A stretch of DNA of 64,000 nt from an uncultured Hungatella sp. (GTDB lineage: Bacteria > Bacillota > Clostridia > Lachnospirales > Lachnospiraceae), in NCBI GenBank assembly GCA_947089145.1, contig CAMUJH010000001.1:109599-173598 (forward strand), written 5' to 3'. The notes beneath the pieces are model-generated. The model made no database searches. It was not told the origin of the DNA and was given only the letters and a program-made list of their open reading frames with translations. Made by a program: the position numbers and the translations under genes. Position 1 is the stretch's first letter; the number at the start of each line of letters is the position of its first letter. Of this stretch, positions 16,552-25,695 are shown piece by piece.

Positions 16552-18180
16552 TTACTCCTGGATCTCTACCTGGTTAAAGGTAATACCGCCTTCAAGGACT
16601 TTCGTATTCTTATACCCGTAATATTTTAGGCGGTTCTGCAGCAGGTACGCCCGCTTCCCCTTATTGCATACCAGAAGAATATTCTCCTCCGGGTCCAGCC
16701 CGTCTACAGGCCCTTCCACGGAAGTCAGCTCCACATAAGGAGCGCCCTCAATAGACGGCACCAGGCATGTATCTACAATTTTATAGCCTTTTGCCGCCCC
16801 TGCGGCGAATTCCGCCGGAGTAAATGTTTCAAACTGACCGTTTATCTTATTCATCAAAATATTCAGCGTGTGCTCAAAGGGATGAATAGCCGTCGAAAAC
16901 GGCGGGGCATAGGCCAGATCCATATCCGCCAGATCGTTTAAAGTACCTTTCAGCATAATCCCTGTGACCGCAATATCCACGATCTTATCTACCGCTCCCG
17001 CACCGATTACCTGTACGCCTAAAAGCCGCAGCGACTGCCTGTCAGCAATCATTTTAATAATAAACGATCCCGCTCCCGGGTAATAATGAGCCTTGTCATC
17101 CACTACCGTAACCACGCTGACCGGCTGGTAGCCTTCTGCCGCTGCCTGCACCTCTGTCAGCCCGGTCCGCCCTACGTGAAGCCCAGGCAGCTTACACACG
17201 GCCGTTCCAAGCGCGCCTCTGTAGCTAATACCTGCCCCCATCATATTTCTGGCAATCAGGCGCCCGGCGATATTGGCTGTGGAACCCATAGGGGACCATG
17301 CCGGCTTTCCGGTTAATGCATTATGTACCATGGCGCAGTCTCCTGCTGCGTAAATATCTGGAATATTGGTTTCCCCCTGCTCATTGGTCAGGATCGTGCC
17401 CTTGAACATCTCAATGCCGCTGCCTTCCAAAAATGCGGTGTTCGGGCGAATGCCGGCGCTTAATACAACCAGATCCGCCTTGTATGCCCGCTTGCTGGTA
17501 ACAACCTTCTCCGCTTTGCCGCTGCCTTCAATGGCCGTTACGGCAACCCCCGTTACCACGGGAATCCCGCTTTCCTGCAGTTTTCCCTCCACATACTCCG
17601 CCATCTCTGCGTCAAACCCCGGAAGCGCGTGAGGCGCCATATCCAGCACAAAAGGACGTATGCCTTTCAGCTTTAGATTTTCGGCAATCTCAAGGCCGAT
17701 ATAACCGGCTCCTACTACCACGGCCTTTTTAACGTTTCCTGCGTCTACAGCCTCTCTCAGACGGATGGCGTCATCAGGGGTTCTGATAAAAAACACATTT
17801 TCCAAATCACAGCCCTCAATAGGCGGCTTCACGGGGCTGGCGCCTACGGAAATAACCAGCTTGTCATACCCGTAAACCGATTCTTCCCCTGTATTTACAT
17901 TTACAGCCGTTACCTGCTTTGCCGCCGGGTCAACCTTTACGGCCTCTGTCTCGGTCAATACGGTTACCCCTGTCAGCTTAGAATACTTCTTGGGCGTATT
18001 CACAATAAGCTGTTCCCGCTCTTCAATGACATGCCCCACATAGTAGGGAAGGCCGCAGCCTGCGTAAGAAATATCTTTTCCCTTGTTCAGCACGATCACT
18101 TCATTACTGCGGTCTTCCCGCATTAACTTCGCCGCAATCTTGGTTCCTGCGGCAACCCCTCCAAGTACCAGCACCTTCAT
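16552..18180 (-). CDS. FAD/NAD(P)-dependent CoA-disulfide reductase-like protein with C-terminal rhodanese domain
   Basis: This 542-residue enzyme of the CoADR/NADH oxidase/Npsr group has FAD-binding MKVLVLGGVAAGTKIA and the redox cysteine C42 in SYAGCGLPYYVG. It also has the NAD-binding VVGAGYIGLEIAENL and IYAAGDCAMV. Residues about 455-542 are a rhodanese domain with candidate sulfur-carrying cysteine in LLVCNKGKRAY. Such fusions reduce CoA persulfides, polysulfides or disulfides. Next to a sulfite reductase and siroheme genes, it may deliver electrons or handle product sulfide; that is inference. AAGGAGGAGATAAGAA precedes the ATG, and the start lies inside the end of the Met8-type gene. 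Confidence 0.88.
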   Translation of the reverse strand: MKVLVLGGVAAGTKIAAKLMREDRSNEVIVLNKGKDISYAGCGLPYYVGHVIEEREQLIVNTPKKYSKLTGVTVLTETEAVKVDPAAKQVTAVNVNTGEESVYGYDKLVISVGASPVKPPIEGCDLENVFFIRTPDDAIRLREAVDAGNVKKAVVVGAGYIGLEIAENLKLKGIRPFVLDMAPHALPGFDAEMAEYVEGKLQESGIPVVTGVAVTAIEGSGKAEKVVTSKRAYKADLVVLSAGIRPNTAFLEGSGIEMFKGTILTNEQGETNIPDIYAAGDCAMVHNALTGKPAWSPMGSTANIAGRLIARNMMGAGISYRGALGTAVCKLPGLHVGRTGLTEVQAAAEGYQPVSVVTVVDDKAHYYPGAGSFIIKMIADRQSLRLLGVQVIGAGAVDKIVDIAVTGIMLKGTLNDLADMDLAYAPPFSTAIHPFEHTLNILMNKINGQFETFTPAEFAAGAAKGYKIVDTCLVPSIEGAPYVELTSVEGPVDGLDPEENILLVCNKGKRAYLLQNRLKYYGYKNTKVLEGGITFNQVEIQE

Positions 18181-18802
18181 TTCTTATCTCCTCCTTAAAC
18201 CTCTTTAATATGATCTTCCCAATATCCTCCTCTGAAAGCAGCGTCCCCTGTTCCAGCCCCTGACTCAGAAGCGCCTGATAGACAGCCTTTCTGGCACCTG
18301 CCGGTTCAATCTGCTTTACCCAGCTCCTGAGGCTTCCCAGCTGTGCAGTCAGTTCTCCCAGGTGTTCTGTCAAAATCGGCTGCATCTGTTCCTTTAAGTA
18401 CTGTGTTACTGCGGGACTCTGTCCGCCGCTGGAAAAAGCCGCTGTCACCTCCCCTCTTTTTATATAAGAAGGAAAAATAAAATCGCAGTCTTCTGTCTGA
18501 TCCACGGCATTAACCGGTATGCCTTCTTTTCTGCACAGAAAGCTGATTCTGTGGTTTTCTTCCCTGTCGTCCGTCGCTGCAACTGCCAGTCTTCGCCCCT
18601 TTAAGTCTCTTGTCTCAAAGCATCTCTCCTGACATGTGACGCCGCCTATGTTTTTTATATCCTCCGAAATCTCCGGAGCCACCACCACTACTTCTGCGCC
18701 AAAGTCTTTCAGCACTTTCACCTTATGGAATGCGATCCGCCCTCCTCCCACTACCAGACAGCTTTCTCCTTCCAGTTGAATAAACATGGGAAAATACGAC
18801 AT
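18104..18802 (-). CDS. Precorrin-2 dehydrogenase / sirohydrochlorin ferrochelatase (Met8/CysG N-terminal type)
   Basis: This enzyme converts precorrin-2 to sirohydrochlorin with NAD and inserts iron to form siroheme. The N-terminal Rossmann motif is CLVVGGGRIAFHKVKVL; later blocks are PVNAVDQTEDCDFIFPS and GEVTAAFSSGGQSPAV, typical of the family. GGAGGAGAAAAGTCCC stands before the ATG at 18802, so this start is preferred over 18820. The last 25 codons run out of frame through the start of the oxidoreductase gene, an unusually long 77-bp overlap. Either the overlap is genuine or a small frameshift extends the tail. Confidence 0.88.
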   Translation of the reverse strand: MSYFPMFIQLEGESCLVVGGGRIAFHKVKVLKDFGAEVVVVAPEISEDIKNIGGVTCQERCFETRDLKGRRLAVAATDDREENHRISFLCRKEGIPVNAVDQTEDCDFIFPSYIKRGEVTAAFSSGGQSPAVTQYLKEQMQPILTEHLGELTAQLGSLRSWVKQIEPAGARKAVYQALLSQGLEQGTLLSEEDIGKIILKRFKEEIRNEGAGTWRGCRRNQDCGEVNAGRPQ

Positions 18803-18832
18803 GGGACTTTTCTCCTCCATCCGCCATGCAAG

Positions 18833-19726
18833 TTATGGCTTCATCTTTTTAATGCTTTCTATAAGCTTTTCCGCCTTTGCTGCCGCCCGGATCTCAGCAA
18901 AAATCCCTTGAAACCACACTCTGGCAATCAGTTCTTCAAGTTTATTAATGTAAAGATAGTTTTTCATATAGTACATAAGGCTTTCATGGCGCAGTCTCTG
19001 GCGTATCTGCTGGCCTTTACAGGCTTTGGAAATGGTAGTCCCATGGCGGTGGATATAAGTCTCTGTCAGCAAAACCACGGTCCGATAACCGTTTGTCCTC
19101 ATCCGCCATGCCAGAACCGATTCCTCCTGATACAGAAAAATATGCTCGTCGTAGCCGCCGCATTCCAAAAACGCTCCCCCGTCAACCATAAGCATAGAAC
19201 CATGAACCGCGTCTGCATAGACTGCCTTTTTGCCTCTGTAATGGGATTCCGGGTAATTCAAAGCCCTTTTAAACAGCCGCCTGCTTATGGGCCCCATGGC
19301 AAGCAGTTCACCTGCGAATCCGCGCAGGGGCCATCCCCGCCCCAGACCTCCGTACTGCATATCCTCCATCACGGGGGCCACTGCGCCCACATCGGGATGT
19401 GACTTAAAAATGCGGCTCATAGCCAGAATCACCCGCTCCGCAAACTCCACGTCCGGATTGGCTATGATCACGTGAGTTGCCTGGTTCGTGCCAATGGCAT
19501 ACCTCACTCCCAGATTGTTGCCGTAACCATATCCTCCGTTTCTGTCCCCGCGGATTACCGCTACTTTCTCATCCTCCAGGGCTTTCAGCCTCTCCCAGGA
19601 ATCGTCTGCAGATGCATTGTCCACCACCACAATGCCTGCCAGGCTTTCAAACCCATGAATTCTCTTAACCAGACATATTGCCGTATCCGCATCATTATAG
19701 TTTACAATCACGCAGTTTATTTTCAT
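18833..19726 (-). CDS. Glycosyltransferase family 2 (rhamnosyltransferase-like)
   Basis: This 297-residue GT-A enzyme starts with KINCVIVNYNDADTAICLVKRI and has GIVVVDNASADDSWE, HVIIANPDVEF (donor/metal region) and GSMLMVDGGAFLECGGYDEH. The ATG at 19726 overlaps the TGA of the preceding GT2 gene (ATGA), so this start is preferred over one 45 bp upstream. It belongs to the rhamnosyltransferase-like group judging by the N-terminal block. It is separated from the polysaccharide genes near 12.8 kb by the siroheme module. Confidence 0.87.
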   Translation of the reverse strand: MKINCVIVNYNDADTAICLVKRIHGFESLAGIVVVDNASADDSWERLKALEDEKVAVIRGDRNGGYGYGNNLGVRYAIGTNQATHVIIANPDVEFAERVILAMSRIFKSHPDVGAVAPVMEDMQYGGLGRGWPLRGFAGELLAMGPISRRLFKRALNYPESHYRGKKAVYADAVHGSMLMVDGGAFLECGGYDEHIFLYQEESVLAWRMRTNGYRTVVLLTETYIHRHGTTISKACKGQQIRQRLRHESLMYYMKNYLYINKLEELIARVWFQGIFAEIRAAAKAEKLIESIKKMKP

Positions 19727-20712
19727 CGCCCCGGCCTCCTGTTTTGGGAAAGATCCGGCATGGTTATGCATTGGGCCAGAGTCTGAACCGGCGAGCTTTT
19801 ATAAAATCGGTTTCTTACTATGTTGCGCAGCCTTCCCTCCGGCGTCTGCAGAGGAAGGGCCAGAAACGCCCTTAATGTCTGCCTCTGTTCTCTGGTCATC
19901 CTCTCTTTGTACATAGAGCCAAAGGCGGCTGCCTGGGCAAACATCCTGCGGTAGTTATCCTCCACTGCAGATTTCCTTCCCATCCGCCTCCTCATATCCT
20001 CCAGGCCCCCTGTCCGGCTGGCCCCCATAGCGTTATCCCTGTGCTGCCGGTACTGATACAGCGGTTCTCTGACACAGGAAATGGTTCCGAAGCAGGAGGC
20101 GGCCAGGGCTATCCACCAGTCATGCATAAGGCAGCTGCCAGGCACTCTGTCAACCAGTCCGGCCAGCGCCTTGTTCATCATAACCGCGCCTCCTGTCACC
20201 GGGTTCTCCGCCAGGATTTCTGAAAAGGCTGTCCGCCCAGGGCTGCAGTGCTGATACCGGAAAAAGCTGGGGGAAATAACATTCAGCCGTTCATCTGTCA
20301 CTTCCATATCCGAGTGAACCAATATAGGATGTTCCTTTCCATACTTATCTTCCAGTGTTTTTATGCGGTTAAGCAGCGTTTTTGTCTTATGATTCTCCCA
20401 CACGTCATCCTGATCGCTGAACAGAATATAGTCTCCCTCGGCCTGACTTAAAAGCCAGAAGAAATTCATGGCCGCAGGCGGCACCTTTTTGTCTCTGTCC
20501 TGAAATGCCCCCTCTTTTATCCGATGTCTTAAAACCACCTGTCCGGGGTACCATTTGGCATATCTTTCAAGAATCTCCCTGGTGCCGTCCCTGGAACCGT
20601 CATCGGATACCATGATCTGCAGATTCGGCACGGTCTGAGCCAGAATAGAGTCCAGCTGCTGCTCAATATACTTTTCCCCCTCATAGGCTGCCATAAGAAC
20701 TGTGATTTTCAT
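19723..20712 (-). CDS. Glycosyltransferase family 2
   Basis: This 329-residue enzyme has the N-terminal GT2 block ITVLMAAYEGEKYIEQQLDSIL, the nucleotide-binding MVSDDGSRDGTREIL and the metal-site YILFSDQDDVWENHK. Proteins with the SDQDDVW form are often alpha-1,3-rhamnosyl- or galactosyltransferases of cell-wall glycans. A C-terminal basic segment (RNIVRNRFYKSS) may sit on the membrane. It is coupled by ATGA to the next GT2 gene. Confidence 0.87.
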   Translation of the reverse strand: MKITVLMAAYEGEKYIEQQLDSILAQTVPNLQIMVSDDGSRDGTREILERYAKWYPGQVVLRHRIKEGAFQDRDKKVPPAAMNFFWLLSQAEGDYILFSDQDDVWENHKTKTLLNRIKTLEDKYGKEHPILVHSDMEVTDERLNVISPSFFRYQHCSPGRTAFSEILAENPVTGGAVMMNKALAGLVDRVPGSCLMHDWWIALAASCFGTISCVREPLYQYRQHRDNAMGASRTGGLEDMRRRMGRKSAVEDNYRRMFAQAAAFGSMYKERMTREQRQTLRAFLALPLQTPEGRLRNIVRNRFYKSSPVQTLAQCITMPDLSQNRRPGR

Positions 20713-20740
20713 GATTCTATCAAATCCTTTTCTTCAAACA

Positions 20741-21730
20741 TCATTGTCTGTCTCTGTTTTTTGCTCTGGATTCCGCCACCCTCATGCCAAGCTTCCCGCT
20801 TATAATCCATCGTATCTCCGGCCACACAGCCGTCACATAGTCCAGCAGATGATAGGCCAGCATATAGGCCTCTTTCCCCTTTTCCTTCGGCGTCCCCGCC
20901 CACGGCGTCTGTGCAAGGTACATCTCATAGGCTCTCCGGTAATGGTTCAGGTTTCCTGCAATCCACGGCCGCTCATCTCCCATATAGTGAATAACCGCAG
21001 GATGCCTCTTTGCATCGGAAAACATCTTCTCTGTAACTGCCTTATAGGAAGGACTGCGGCGGATTAAATCCCCATAGGAAAAATATCGGTAGTTGGTAAA
21101 AAAATTATACGTTGGCGGCAGAGGCTTTATCTGCCCTTTTAGGACTCCGTTTAGTACGTCCTGATCGCTGGCAAACAATTTTCCGCCCTTTTGCTGCCAG
21201 AATTCCAAAAGCCTTTTTTGAATCTCTTTCTCCCGCCACTGCTTCAGGTCTGTCAAAAGAACGCCTGAATTAAAATACGGCTGCTCCCTGCCAATGCCTA
21301 TAGATTCTTTTACCGCCTGATAAATGGTGGGCTCCATAACTGCGCCTATGATATTTCCCTCCAGATCCATGTTCCACAGTTTTCCAAGCGGCCGAGCCAC
21401 CACCGTATCACAGTCCAGATACAAAACCTTTTCCACGCTGTCAGGCAGCATCTCGCCCATAAAAAGCCGGCTCATAATACTTAAGTCATATGCCCCTGTA
21501 TCTGCCTGAAACCGGATTCTGTCCTTTAAATCACCCATCTCGGCAAACACCAGTTTCCGGCCGTACTGTTCCCCAATCTTCTCCAGCCTTTTCAGGCTGT
21601 CTTCCGACAATCCCAGGGACAGGACATACACCACTAGCTCCCGGCAGTTTTTGTTCTGTTCAAACAGAGAGTACATGGATACTGCCAGGTGTCTGGCATA
21701 GGCATCATTGGACGAGTAAACAACAATCAT
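20741..21730 (-). CDS. Glycosyltransferase family 8
   Basis: This 329-residue retaining GT-A enzyme starts with MIVVYSSNDAYARHLAVSMY, has the metal-binding DxD in VLYLDCDTVVARPL, then YFNSGVLLTDLKQWRE, LFASDQDVLNGVL and the late VIHYMGDERPW. GT8 enzymes usually transfer glucose or galactose. AAAAAGGAGACAGATTC precedes the ATG. It adds a hexose step to the set of GT2 enzymes. Confidence 0.9.
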   Translation of the reverse strand: MIVVYSSNDAYARHLAVSMYSLFEQNKNCRELVVYVLSLGLSEDSLKRLEKIGEQYGRKLVFAEMGDLKDRIRFQADTGAYDLSIMSRLFMGEMLPDSVEKVLYLDCDTVVARPLGKLWNMDLEGNIIGAVMEPTIYQAVKESIGIGREQPYFNSGVLLTDLKQWREKEIQKRLLEFWQQKGGKLFASDQDVLNGVLKGQIKPLPPTYNFFTNYRYFSYGDLIRRSPSYKAVTEKMFSDAKRHPAVIHYMGDERPWIAGNLNHYRRAYEMYLAQTPWAGTPKEKGKEAYMLAYHLLDYVTAVWPEIRWIISGKLGMRVAESRAKNRDRQ

Positions 21731-21745
21731 GAATCTGTCTCCTTT

Positions 21746-22711
21746 TTATCTTCTCCGATATCCTGTCTGAAAATCTACCAGATTCCTCATTTCGTCTATG
21801 TTTCCTGCCAGAAACTTTTCCAGATTCTCCCCGGCGATTCTGACAATCCGTTCAAAGGTTTCCGCAAGATGGTACTGTCCGGAGATATGGGGCGTAATCA
21901 CCATCCTGGGCGCATCCCACAGAGGATGTCCCTGCGGCAGGGGCTCCGGGTCTGTTACATCCACGCAGCATCCTCCCAGATGCCCCTCCCCCAGCACTTT
22001 GCACAGGGCATCCCCGTCGATGGCGCTGCCTCTTCCCACATTTAACAGATATGCCCCCGGCTTCATAAGCCGCAGCCGCCTTTCATCCATCAGATGAAAC
22101 GTGTACGGGGTATTGGGCAGAGAAAGCGCTACAAAATCCGCCCTGGGCAGCAGCTGATCCAGATCCTCCGTGGTATGGATCTCATCCAGATATTCCGGCT
22201 TCTCCCCTTTAGTCCTCCTGACGCCTATGGTGCGGCTGCCAAGGGCTTTCATTCTCTTTGCATATTCCCCGCCAATATCCCCAAGGCCCACTGCCAAAGT
22301 CGTGGACCCCCATATGGAAGTCACGTTCCCCTCATCCTTCCACTGATGGTTCATCTGGTTACGGTAATACCGGTAAAATTTATTCTGCAGCAAAAAGGAC
22401 ATGCCAACCATGTATTCGGAAATGGCAAGGCCGTAAGCCCCCGTGGCATTGGTCAGCACGGTCCCGGGCCTTAGCACGCCGGGAGCGCAGTAATTGTCCG
22501 ACCCCGCCGAGTTCAGCTGCAGCCACTGCAGTCTTTTGGCCTCCTTTAATAATGCAGGGTCTGCATTGCCTATTATAATGTCCGCTTCCCGGATCTGATC
22601 TCCGGTTATGGCAGAAGCCGACGTGTAAAAAAATTCACACCCGGCTCCGATTCTCTCTAGATACTCTTTATGCCTGTCTTCTGCAGGTATTGTTACAATG
22701 ACTTTTTTCAT
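21746..22711 (-). CDS. D-2-hydroxyacid dehydrogenase family protein
   Basis: This 321-residue NAD-dependent dehydrogenase has an early NADPALLKEAKRLQWLQLNSAG and a Rossmann glycine motif in AVGLGDIGGEYAKRMKALG. The conserved catalytic region is NVGRGSAIDGDAL, with the acidic PEPLPQGHPLW and the histidine in VITPHISGQYHLAE. The exact substrate is not readable; members act on glycerate, lactate, phosphoglycerate and related acids. Its start overlaps the rpiB stop (ATGA), so both are cotranslated. It may be a central-metabolism gene at the proximal end of the locus. Confidence 0.85.
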   Translation of the reverse strand: MKKVIVTIPAEDRHKEYLERIGAGCEFFYTSASAITGDQIREADIIIGNADPALLKEAKRLQWLQLNSAGSDNYCAPGVLRPGTVLTNATGAYGLAISEYMVGMSFLLQNKFYRYYRNQMNHQWKDEGNVTSIWGSTTLAVGLGDIGGEYAKRMKALGSRTIGVRRTKGEKPEYLDEIHTTEDLDQLLPRADFVALSLPNTPYTFHLMDERRLRLMKPGAYLLNVGRGSAIDGDALCKVLGEGHLGGCCVDVTDPEPLPQGHPLWDAPRMVITPHISGQYHLAETFERIVRIAGENLEKFLAGNIDEMRNLVDFQTGYRRR

Positions 22712-23148
22712 CGGTTTTCAATCTCCATTAGCTGATCTATCCGTCTCTGGTGCCTTCCGCCTTCATACTCTGCATCGAGCCATGCGTCTGTAATCATTTT
22801 TGCCATCTCAATGCCGATAATCCTGGCTCCGAATCCCAATACATTGGAATCGTTGTGCATTCTGGACAGCCGGGCAGTACATGGCTCGCTGCACACGCAG
22901 GCTCTGACTCCTTTTACCTTATTGGCGGCCATGGATATTCCCACGCCGGTTCCGCAGATTACGATTCCCAGGTCAGCCTCCTGCGATGCCACGGCTTTTC
23001 CCACCATCTCTCCGTATACCGGATAGTCACAGCTTTCCGATGTGTTGGTCCCCATATCCGTCACCTGGATTCCCCGTTTTTCAAGATGGGCTTTAACAGC
23101 CTCTTTCATCTCCACGGCCGCATGGTCATTGCCTATTGCTATTCTCAT
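22708..23148 (-). CDS. rpiB: Ribose-5-phosphate isomerase B
   Basis: This 146-residue enzyme of the LacAB/RpiB family interconverts ribose 5-phosphate and ribulose 5-phosphate. Diagnostic blocks are IAIGNDHAAVEMKEAVKAHL, GIVICGTGVGISMAANKVKG (with the catalytic cysteine), and RMHNDSNVLGFGARIIG. The length is standard. GGAGAATAAAGCTT precedes the ATG. Allose-6-phosphate isomerase activity is a possible alternative. Confidence 0.92.
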   Translation of the reverse strand: MRIAIGNDHAAVEMKEAVKAHLEKRGIQVTDMGTNTSESCDYPVYGEMVGKAVASQEADLGIVICGTGVGISMAANKVKGVRACVCSEPCTARLSRMHNDSNVLGFGARIIGIEMAKMITDAWLDAEYEGGRHQRRIDQLMEIENR

Positions 23149-23223
23149 AAGCTTTATTCTCCTTATATGAATTCCCCCGCGGTTTTACATCCTGTCTTTC
23201 TCACGCCAATCCCCGATACTGTC

Positions 23224-24339
23224 TTACCTATTGGTCCGGACTCCAAAAAAATTCTGAATCCTGTCCAGTCTGGAACTCATGCTCTGCAGCAGAATATCCG
23301 CCGCCGTAAACGCGGCCATGGCTTCCACTACCACCACGGCCCTGGGAACAATAATCGGATCGTGACGGCCTTTTATGGCGGCCTCCACCTGTTCTCCCTG
23401 ACGGTTTACGGTTTTCTGGACAGCGGAGATAGACGGCGTGGGCTTAAAAGCCGCCCGCACCACCACCCTGCTTCCGTCGCTGATCCCTCCCAGAATCCCT
23501 CCGGCATGGTTGCTCTCTTTTATGACGGTTCCGTCCGCCGTCCTGGCAAACCTGTCATTGTTCACGGAACCTGTGGCGGCGGCAGCCTGAAACCCGTCTC
23601 CGATCTCCACGCCTTTCACGGCGCCGATAGACATCATGGCATGCGCCAGCCGGGCATCCAGCTTTTCAAAAACCGGCTCGCCGATCCCTGCCGGCAGCCC
23701 GTCTATAATGCACTCCGCCACGCCTCCGGCAGAATCCTGGCAGGCTATCAGCTGATCCAGATATCTCTCCGCCTGAGCGGCAGCCTCAGCATCCGGCATG
23801 CACAGGCGGTTCCGAAACCGCTCTTCCAGGTCAAATCTTTCTGCGTCAATTTCAATATGGCCTACGGACTTTGTGTATGCTGCCACCCGGATTCCCAGGC
23901 TTTCCAGCAGCCTGGCTGCCACGGCTCCCGCGGCCACCCGGCCGATGGTTTCCCGGCCGGAGGAGCGGCCGCCGCCGCGGTAGTCCCGAAATCCGTATTT
24001 TGCATCAAAGGTATAATCCGCATGGCCGGGCCGGTACAGATTCTTTATCTCGTCGTAATCGCGGGACCTTTGATCCGTATTGCGGATTATCATCGAAACA
24101 GGCGTTCCTGTAGTCATGCCCTCAAAAACACCTGACAGGATCTCCACCTTGTCGCCTTCCTGGCGCTTTGTGGCAAATCTGCTCCCTCCCGGCTTTCTCC
24201 GGTCAAGGTACTTCTGAATCTCCTCCTCGCTAAGGGCCAGCCCTGCCGGGCATCCGTCAACCACGACCCCCAGCCCCTTGCCATGCGATTCCCCCCATGT
24301 AGTCATGGTAAGCAATGTGCCCCATGTTGATCCTGCCAT
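23224..24339 (-). CDS. aroC: Chorismate synthase
   Basis: This FMN-dependent last enzyme of the shikimate pathway makes chorismate from EPSP. The 371-residue protein shows family signatures [28 protein letters not shown] with [13 protein letters not shown], and the [14 protein letters not shown] region. ACGGAGGGCTGAGA precedes the ATG. The flanking genes are metabolically unrelated (rpiB, lactonase fold). It is the only shikimate gene in view. Confidence 0.95.
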   Translation of the reverse strand: MAGSTWGTLLTMTTWGESHGKGLGVVVDGCPAGLALSEEEIQKYLDRRKPGGSRFATKRQEGDKVEILSGVFEGMTTGTPVSMIIRNTDQRSRDYDEIKNLYRPGHADYTFDAKYGFRDYRGGGRSSGRETIGRVAAGAVAARLLESLGIRVAAYTKSVGHIEIDAERFDLEERFRNRLCMPDAEAAAQAERYLDQLIACQDSAGGVAECIIDGLPAGIGEPVFEKLDARLAHAMMSIGAVKGVEIGDGFQAAAATGSVNNDRFARTADGTVIKESNHAGGILGGISDGSRVVVRAAFKPTPSISAVQKTVNRQGEQVEAAIKGRHDPIIVPRAVVVVEAMAAFTAADILLQSMSSRLDRIQNFFGVRTNR

Positions 24340-24377
24340 TCTCAGCCCTCCGTGTTTTGTAGTATTTTCCTTTTCCG

Positions 24378-25427
24378 TCAGCGCACTTTTACAATGGCGC
24401 AGCAGTTAGGCTCGTCTACCCTCATAGACCTTCCGCACATGACTATGAGCCCTTTCTCGTAGTCGATGTTGAAAAACGTAATGGTTCCTGACTCATGGTT
24501 AAAGGAAGCCAGATGCTTATCATCCGGAAAAACGGCAATATCTTTCGGATAATCTCCGCTGATTGGCAGGCAGCACAGCAGATCAAGCATCCCTGTCTCC
24601 GGGTTTCTGTTAAAAATGCTGACTGTATTGTCCCCTGCGTTGCTGCAGAACAGATGCTTCTCGTCAGGTGAGAATCGGATGGCGCATGCAGCTGTCAGCT
24701 GGCTCAGACGTTTGGAGCCTGTGGTCGGTATTGTCTGGATCTTTTCAATTTTAGGCGAGCGTTTCCCTGTCTCATAGGTGTACACGTCGATGACGTTTTT
24801 AACCTCATACATCAGGTAAATGAATCTGCCGTCCGCACTGAAAATAAAATGCCTGGGAGCCGATTCCAAATCACAGGGAATGGTATCTACCAGCATCAGC
24901 TGCTCATCTGTAAACCGGTATACTTTCACCTGATCCACGCCTAAGTCCGCCACCATGACAAATCTCCTGTCAGGGGTCAGGCGGGTGCAGCTGATATGGG
25001 GGCGGAATGTTCTCTCCGCCACGCTGCCCAGTCCTTTGTGGTACACGCCTGCCGCAATGGTTCCGATGGTTCCGTCGGGATTCAGATGCATCACTGTGGA
25101 TTTTCCGTCATGGTATCCTGATATGAACAGATACTTTCCCTCCGGCTCCACTGACAGCTGGCATCCCCTCATGCCCCGGATATTGGCTGTATTCAGCCTG
25201 GTGATGCTTCCGTTTTCATGGATACGGTAAGATACTACGCCTTCATCCGCAATGGAATACAAGGTCTTGCCGTCTGCAGACGCCGCCAGGTAGGAGGAAT
25301 TATCGATCTCCATCTCGCACCGTTCCTTAAACCTTCCGTTTTCCACGTCCACATCATAAACCGTGATTCCTTTTGCATTACCCGTGTAGGAGTAGGAGCC
25401 TACATAGGCCATATATACACCTTTCAT
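24378..25427 (-). CDS. Lactonase-family beta-propeller protein (YbhE/Pgl type)
   Basis: This 349-residue seven-bladed propeller has repeated blocks such as GKYLFISGYHDGKSTVMHLN, RFVMVADLGVDQVKVY, GRFIYLMYEVKNVIDVY and KHLFCSNAGDNTVSIFNR. Members include 6-phosphogluconolactonase and muconate-lactonising-like proteins; with rpiB nearby a pentose-phosphate role is plausible, yet unproven. GGAGGG stands 8-9 bases before the ATG at 25427; a second ATG at 25412 is possible. It is transcribed away from the pot operon. Confidence 0.82.
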   Translation of the reverse strand: MKGVYMAYVGSYSYTGNAKGITVYDVDVENGRFKERCEMEIDNSSYLAASADGKTLYSIADEGVVSYRIHENGSITRLNTANIRGMRGCQLSVEPEGKYLFISGYHDGKSTVMHLNPDGTIGTIAAGVYHKGLGSVAERTFRPHISCTRLTPDRRFVMVADLGVDQVKVYRFTDEQLMLVDTIPCDLESAPRHFIFSADGRFIYLMYEVKNVIDVYTYETGKRSPKIEKIQTIPTTGSKRLSQLTAACAIRFSPDEKHLFCSNAGDNTVSIFNRNPETGMLDLLCCLPISGDYPKDIAVFPDDKHLASFNHESGTITFFNIDYEKGLIVMCGRSMRVDEPNCCAIVKVR

Positions 25428-25498
25428 CTTACTGACCCTCCTAAATTCCTCTTATTTTTACCTAATGTTATAATATCATACATTTCTCAAAAAATCTA

Positions 25499-25526
25499 TT
25501 GACAGCTATATATTTTTCTGTATAAT
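25499..25526 (+). promoter_or_regulatory. Consensus promoter of the XRE-potABCD operon
   Basis: TTGACA (25499-25504) and TATAAT (25521-25526) are both perfect hexamers with a 16-bp spacer. The predicted transcript starts near 25533, which leaves about 160 nt of leader before the GTG at 25696. Confidence 0.88.
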
Positions 25527-25542
25527 GGAACTTGCACTTTGT

Positions 25543-25598
25543 TTATTATTACTAAACTTTAAGATTATATCTGGTATCAGTTAGTATTAGTAAACTTT
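25543..25598 (+). promoter_or_regulatory. Pair of 18-bp direct repeats, likely operators
   Basis: The blocks at 25543-25560 and 25581-25598 share the pattern TTAnTATTAnTAAACTTT with two mismatches, at a 38-bp period. They lie just past the predicted transcription start. A repressor bound there would block elongation. The adjacent XRE/cupin gene is the obvious candidate binder. Confidence 0.6.
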
Positions 25599-25625
25599 TT
25601 GTTCGGATCATCTAAGATTAGCAGC

Positions 25626-25657
25626 GGAAAAAGGAGGGCGCAGGCCGCCTTTTTTCC
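25626..25657 (+). promoter_or_regulatory. Leader hairpin with U-run, possible attenuator
   Basis: GGAAAAAGG (25626-25634) can pair with CCTTTTTTCC (25648-25657), and GGC/GCC close an inner GCAG loop. The T6 run is in the descending arm. It stands 39 bp before the regulator start codon, so it could terminate part of the transcripts. Confidence 0.4.
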
Positions 25658-25695
25658 TGTACAGACCGGCATAGCTGTCTGGGAAAGGAGAAACC

